Shown in pieces: positions 5,901 through 7,603 of a stretch of DNA of 7,603 nucleotides (its first letter is position 1; each line of letters opens with the position of its first letter). The position numbers and the translations under genes are program-made. Origin of the DNA: Bacteroidales bacterium UBA1192 (lineage in GTDB: Bacteria > Bacteroidota > Bacteroidia > Bacteroidales > Bacteroidaceae). The notes below the pieces were generated by a model. It saw only the letters and a program-made list of their open reading frames with translations. It searched no databases and was not told the origin of the DNA. The DNA lies in assembly GCA_002310175.1 (NCBI GenBank), contig DBYG01000001.1, positions 1 through 7,603 of the forward strand. Direction: 5' to 3'.

Positions 5901-7603
5901 ATGGGTAGCATAGTCCTTTATATAATAGAGTGGGCGTTTGCCCTGCTGGTGTTGATAGCCATTTACAAGGCGGCCTTCAGCGGAACCACTCTGCACCGCT
6001 TCAACCGGTTTTACCTGCTGGGAGCCACATTGCTCTCGGCCCTTCTCCCCCTTGTGCACGTGACTATCACTGACAGCACCCCGGCAGCCGGCCTCTCAAT
6101 TGAGGAGACGGAATTTGCCCGGGAGCTGTCAGGGACATTCACGTTTGCCGCTGAGCCCCAGACTATGTGGGCCGATGCCCCCGACCTGGCAACCTCATTG
6201 CCTGGACCCGAACGCAAGACCAGCCTCTGGGCGGTAATGCTCATCGGCACGTATGCAATCTATGTGCTTACCCTTATAATAGGGTGGAGCCGCGGAATAA
6301 TCCGTGCACGCAGGTTCCTGCACGGCAAGCCCCGCCGCCGTCTGAGCCGGACCGTCTGGCTTGTCACGCACAGCGAGCAGTACGGCCCGTTCAGCTGGAT
6401 GAACTACATAGTGATTTCGGACTCCGAGAACGGATTTGCCCGTCGCGCCAGCCTGCGTCACGAATACTCTCACGTAAAACTCTTACACTCAATAGACCTT
6501 GTTGTTTTGCTGGCCTGCACCATAGTAAACCCCGTGTGCTGGCTGGTACTCCAGGAGATAAAGATAGTTCACGAATATGAGGCCGATGACGAAGTGATCA
6601 ACCGTTACGGCATCCAAGAGCAGGACTATCAGAGACTACTTATCCTAAGAACTGTCGGCGCAGAGGCCTATGCGCTTGCCAGCTCCTTTAACCTTAACAT
6701 TAAAAAGCGAATCATTATGATGAACAAGAACAAAACCCGGAGGAGTCGCCTCATGTGGCTCTTGCTCCTGATTCCCATGCTGGGAATGACATCTGTCCTG
6801 TTTGCGCGTACAGAGAAGGCCGTAAATCTGGATGATAAACTACGTTTCACGCAAAGTAATGCTGAAATGACTTTCAGGTTACCTAACCCTGCTGATTTTT
6901 ACGATGCTGTAACAGTTGGCGAGTACATAAGGGTTATAGGAGATGATGAAGTAATAAGTGACGAGGATAGAAAACCCGATGAAATGATTATTCGCCAAAG
7001 GAATGTCATGACAATACAGATCAACAAGAATAATGAGATATATGTAAATAACGGACTGATTAAAAGGGTTATAACAATTGATGAACTCAAGGACCTTGCC
7101 AAGCAATTCATTCAGAATCCGGATAATGACACCCGTCTCCCTGTAATAGAAGATTATGACATCGAAGGTTATGGAACTGTTCAGACCACTGTAAAACATG
7201 TATTCTCATTACAATATGACCGCAGTTCATCGGCTGGCGTTTGGAGTGATGTAAGGTATGAGTTGTATAAGGCATATGATGAACTACGCGATGAACTGTG
7301 TATGAGCAAATTCGGAAAGGATTATGACCAATGCACTGATAGTCAGCAGCAGTTTGCCCGTGGCATGTATCCGATGAAAATCTCTGAAGCACAACCTAAA
7401 GTATATGGTGGTGCTCAAGGCGAACTCATCAAAAAAGAGGTCAAATCTGCCGCCGGCAATTACGTGGTCAAGGACGACAAAGTCAATAAGGATCTGCGTA
7501 TCAGGGTCACAAATTCTCCCGTCAGGTTGTATGTATCGACAGTAATGTTTGATAATGAGAACGGCCAGGATCGTTTCAGGAGTGAGACCACCCCGAAACA
7601 AAT
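5901..7603 (+). CDS. M56 (BlaR1/MecR1-type) membrane metallopeptidase with ExbD/TolR-like C-terminal region, 3' end outside window
   Basis: The frame is open from 5901 to the right edge (567 residues). It encodes a membrane zinc peptidase expected to sense an envelope signal and relieve repression by the upstream BlaI-type protein. Membrane helices are visible at about 4-22, 38-54, 109-129, 198-215 and 284-301. The zinc site is intact: HEYSH (187-191, HEXXH) and the downstream ligand motif HEYEADD (224-230). PFSWMNYIVIS (163-173) is also typical of the family, as is KKRIIMMNKNK (268-278) ahead of the last helix. Residues of about 368-505 do not look like a penicillin-binding sensor domain. 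They resemble, from memory, the periplasmic domain of Bacteroidetes ExbD proteins: IQINKNNEIYVN, LAKQFIQNPDNDTRLP, VFSLQYDRSSS, ELYKAYDELRDEL, KFGKDYD, and YPMKISEAQPK. The proton-channel aspartate of real ExbD is absent from the preceding helix. Base composition falls sharply in this region. Confidence 0.88.
   Translation, partial: MGSIVLYIIEWAFALLVLIAIYKAAFSGTTLHRFNRFYLLGATLLSALLPLVHVTITDSTPAAGLSIEETEFARELSGTFTFAAEPQTMWADAPDLATSLPGPERKTSLWAVMLIGTYAIYVLTLIIGWSRGIIRARRFLHGKPRRRLSRTVWLVTHSEQYGPFSWMNYIVISDSENGFARRASLRHEYSHVKLLHSIDLVVLLACTIVNPVCWLVLQEIKIVHEYEADDEVINRYGIQEQDYQRLLILRTVGAEAYALASSFNLNIKKRIIMMNKNKTRRSRLMWLLLLIPMLGMTSVLFARTEKAVNLDDKLRFTQSNAEMTFRLPNPADFYDAVTVGEYIRVIGDDEVISDEDRKPDEMIIRQRNVMTIQINKNNEIYVNNGLIKRVITIDELKDLAKQFIQNPDNDTRLPVIEDYDIEGYGTVQTTVKHVFSLQYDRSSSAGVWSDVRYELYKAYDELRDELCMSKFGKDYDQCTDSQQQFARGMYPMKISEAQPKVYGGAQGELIKKEVKSAAGNYVVKDDKVNKDLRIRVTNSPVRLYVSTVMFDNENGQDRFRSETTPKQ

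Noticed and set aside
5536..7603. Beta-lactam resistance operon
   Set aside because: The regulator pair fits by family, but there is no beta-lactamase or penicillin-binding gene, and the sensor region is not penicillin-binding-like.
6718..7603. Separate ExbD gene starting at the internal ATGATG
   Set aside because: The frame is continuous with the peptidase, and the KKRIIMM-plus-helix segment is a usual part of Bacteroidetes M56 proteins.

Overview
The window looks like chromosomal DNA from a member of the Bacteroidales (Bacteroides/Prevotella/Muribaculaceae-like). The evidence is the protein families present, several matches to the Bacteroidetes promoter pattern (TTTG-like -33 box, 19-21 bp, then TAnnTTTG at -7), weak Shine-Dalgarno sequences, and a BlaI/M56 pair whose peptidase carries a domain resembling Bacteroidetes ExbD. 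No tRNA, rRNA, CRISPR array, transposase or phage gene was seen.

Left half, minus strand. Read in the direction of transcription, the order is: a pfkA-type 6-phosphofructokinase (4535 to 3561); a hairpin-rich intergenic stretch with a probable terminator; a large FtsX/MacB-type ABC permease without an ATPase gene beside it (3409 to 860); a very short XRE-type helix-turn-helix ORF whose ATG overlaps the permease stop codon (863 to 699); and a secreted protein (602 to beyond the left edge) with its own predicted promoter. The phosphofructokinase has two unusual residues at normally conserved positions. The small regulator lacks the first helix of its fold.

Centre (4536-4869). This divergent intergenic region has no gene but much structure: the pfkA promoter, two mutually exclusive inverted repeats, an imperfect 53-nt hairpin, and an array of five 11-bp tandem repeats. 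The array lies upstream of a 166-aa protein of unknown function transcribed to the right.

Right half, plus strand. A BlaI/MecI-family repressor (5536-5895) and an M56 (BlaR1/MecR1-type) membrane metallopeptidase (5901 to beyond the right edge) form a tight two-gene operon with a 5-nt gap. A TACA-N3-TGTA palindrome lies between the predicted -33 and -7 boxes, which suggests that BlaI represses its own operon. The peptidase has an intact HEXXH motif. After its last membrane helix it continues into a region resembling the periplasmic domain of Bacteroidetes ExbD/TolR proteins, and base composition drops sharply there. No beta-lactamase or other obvious target gene is in the window, so the signal that this system senses is unknown.
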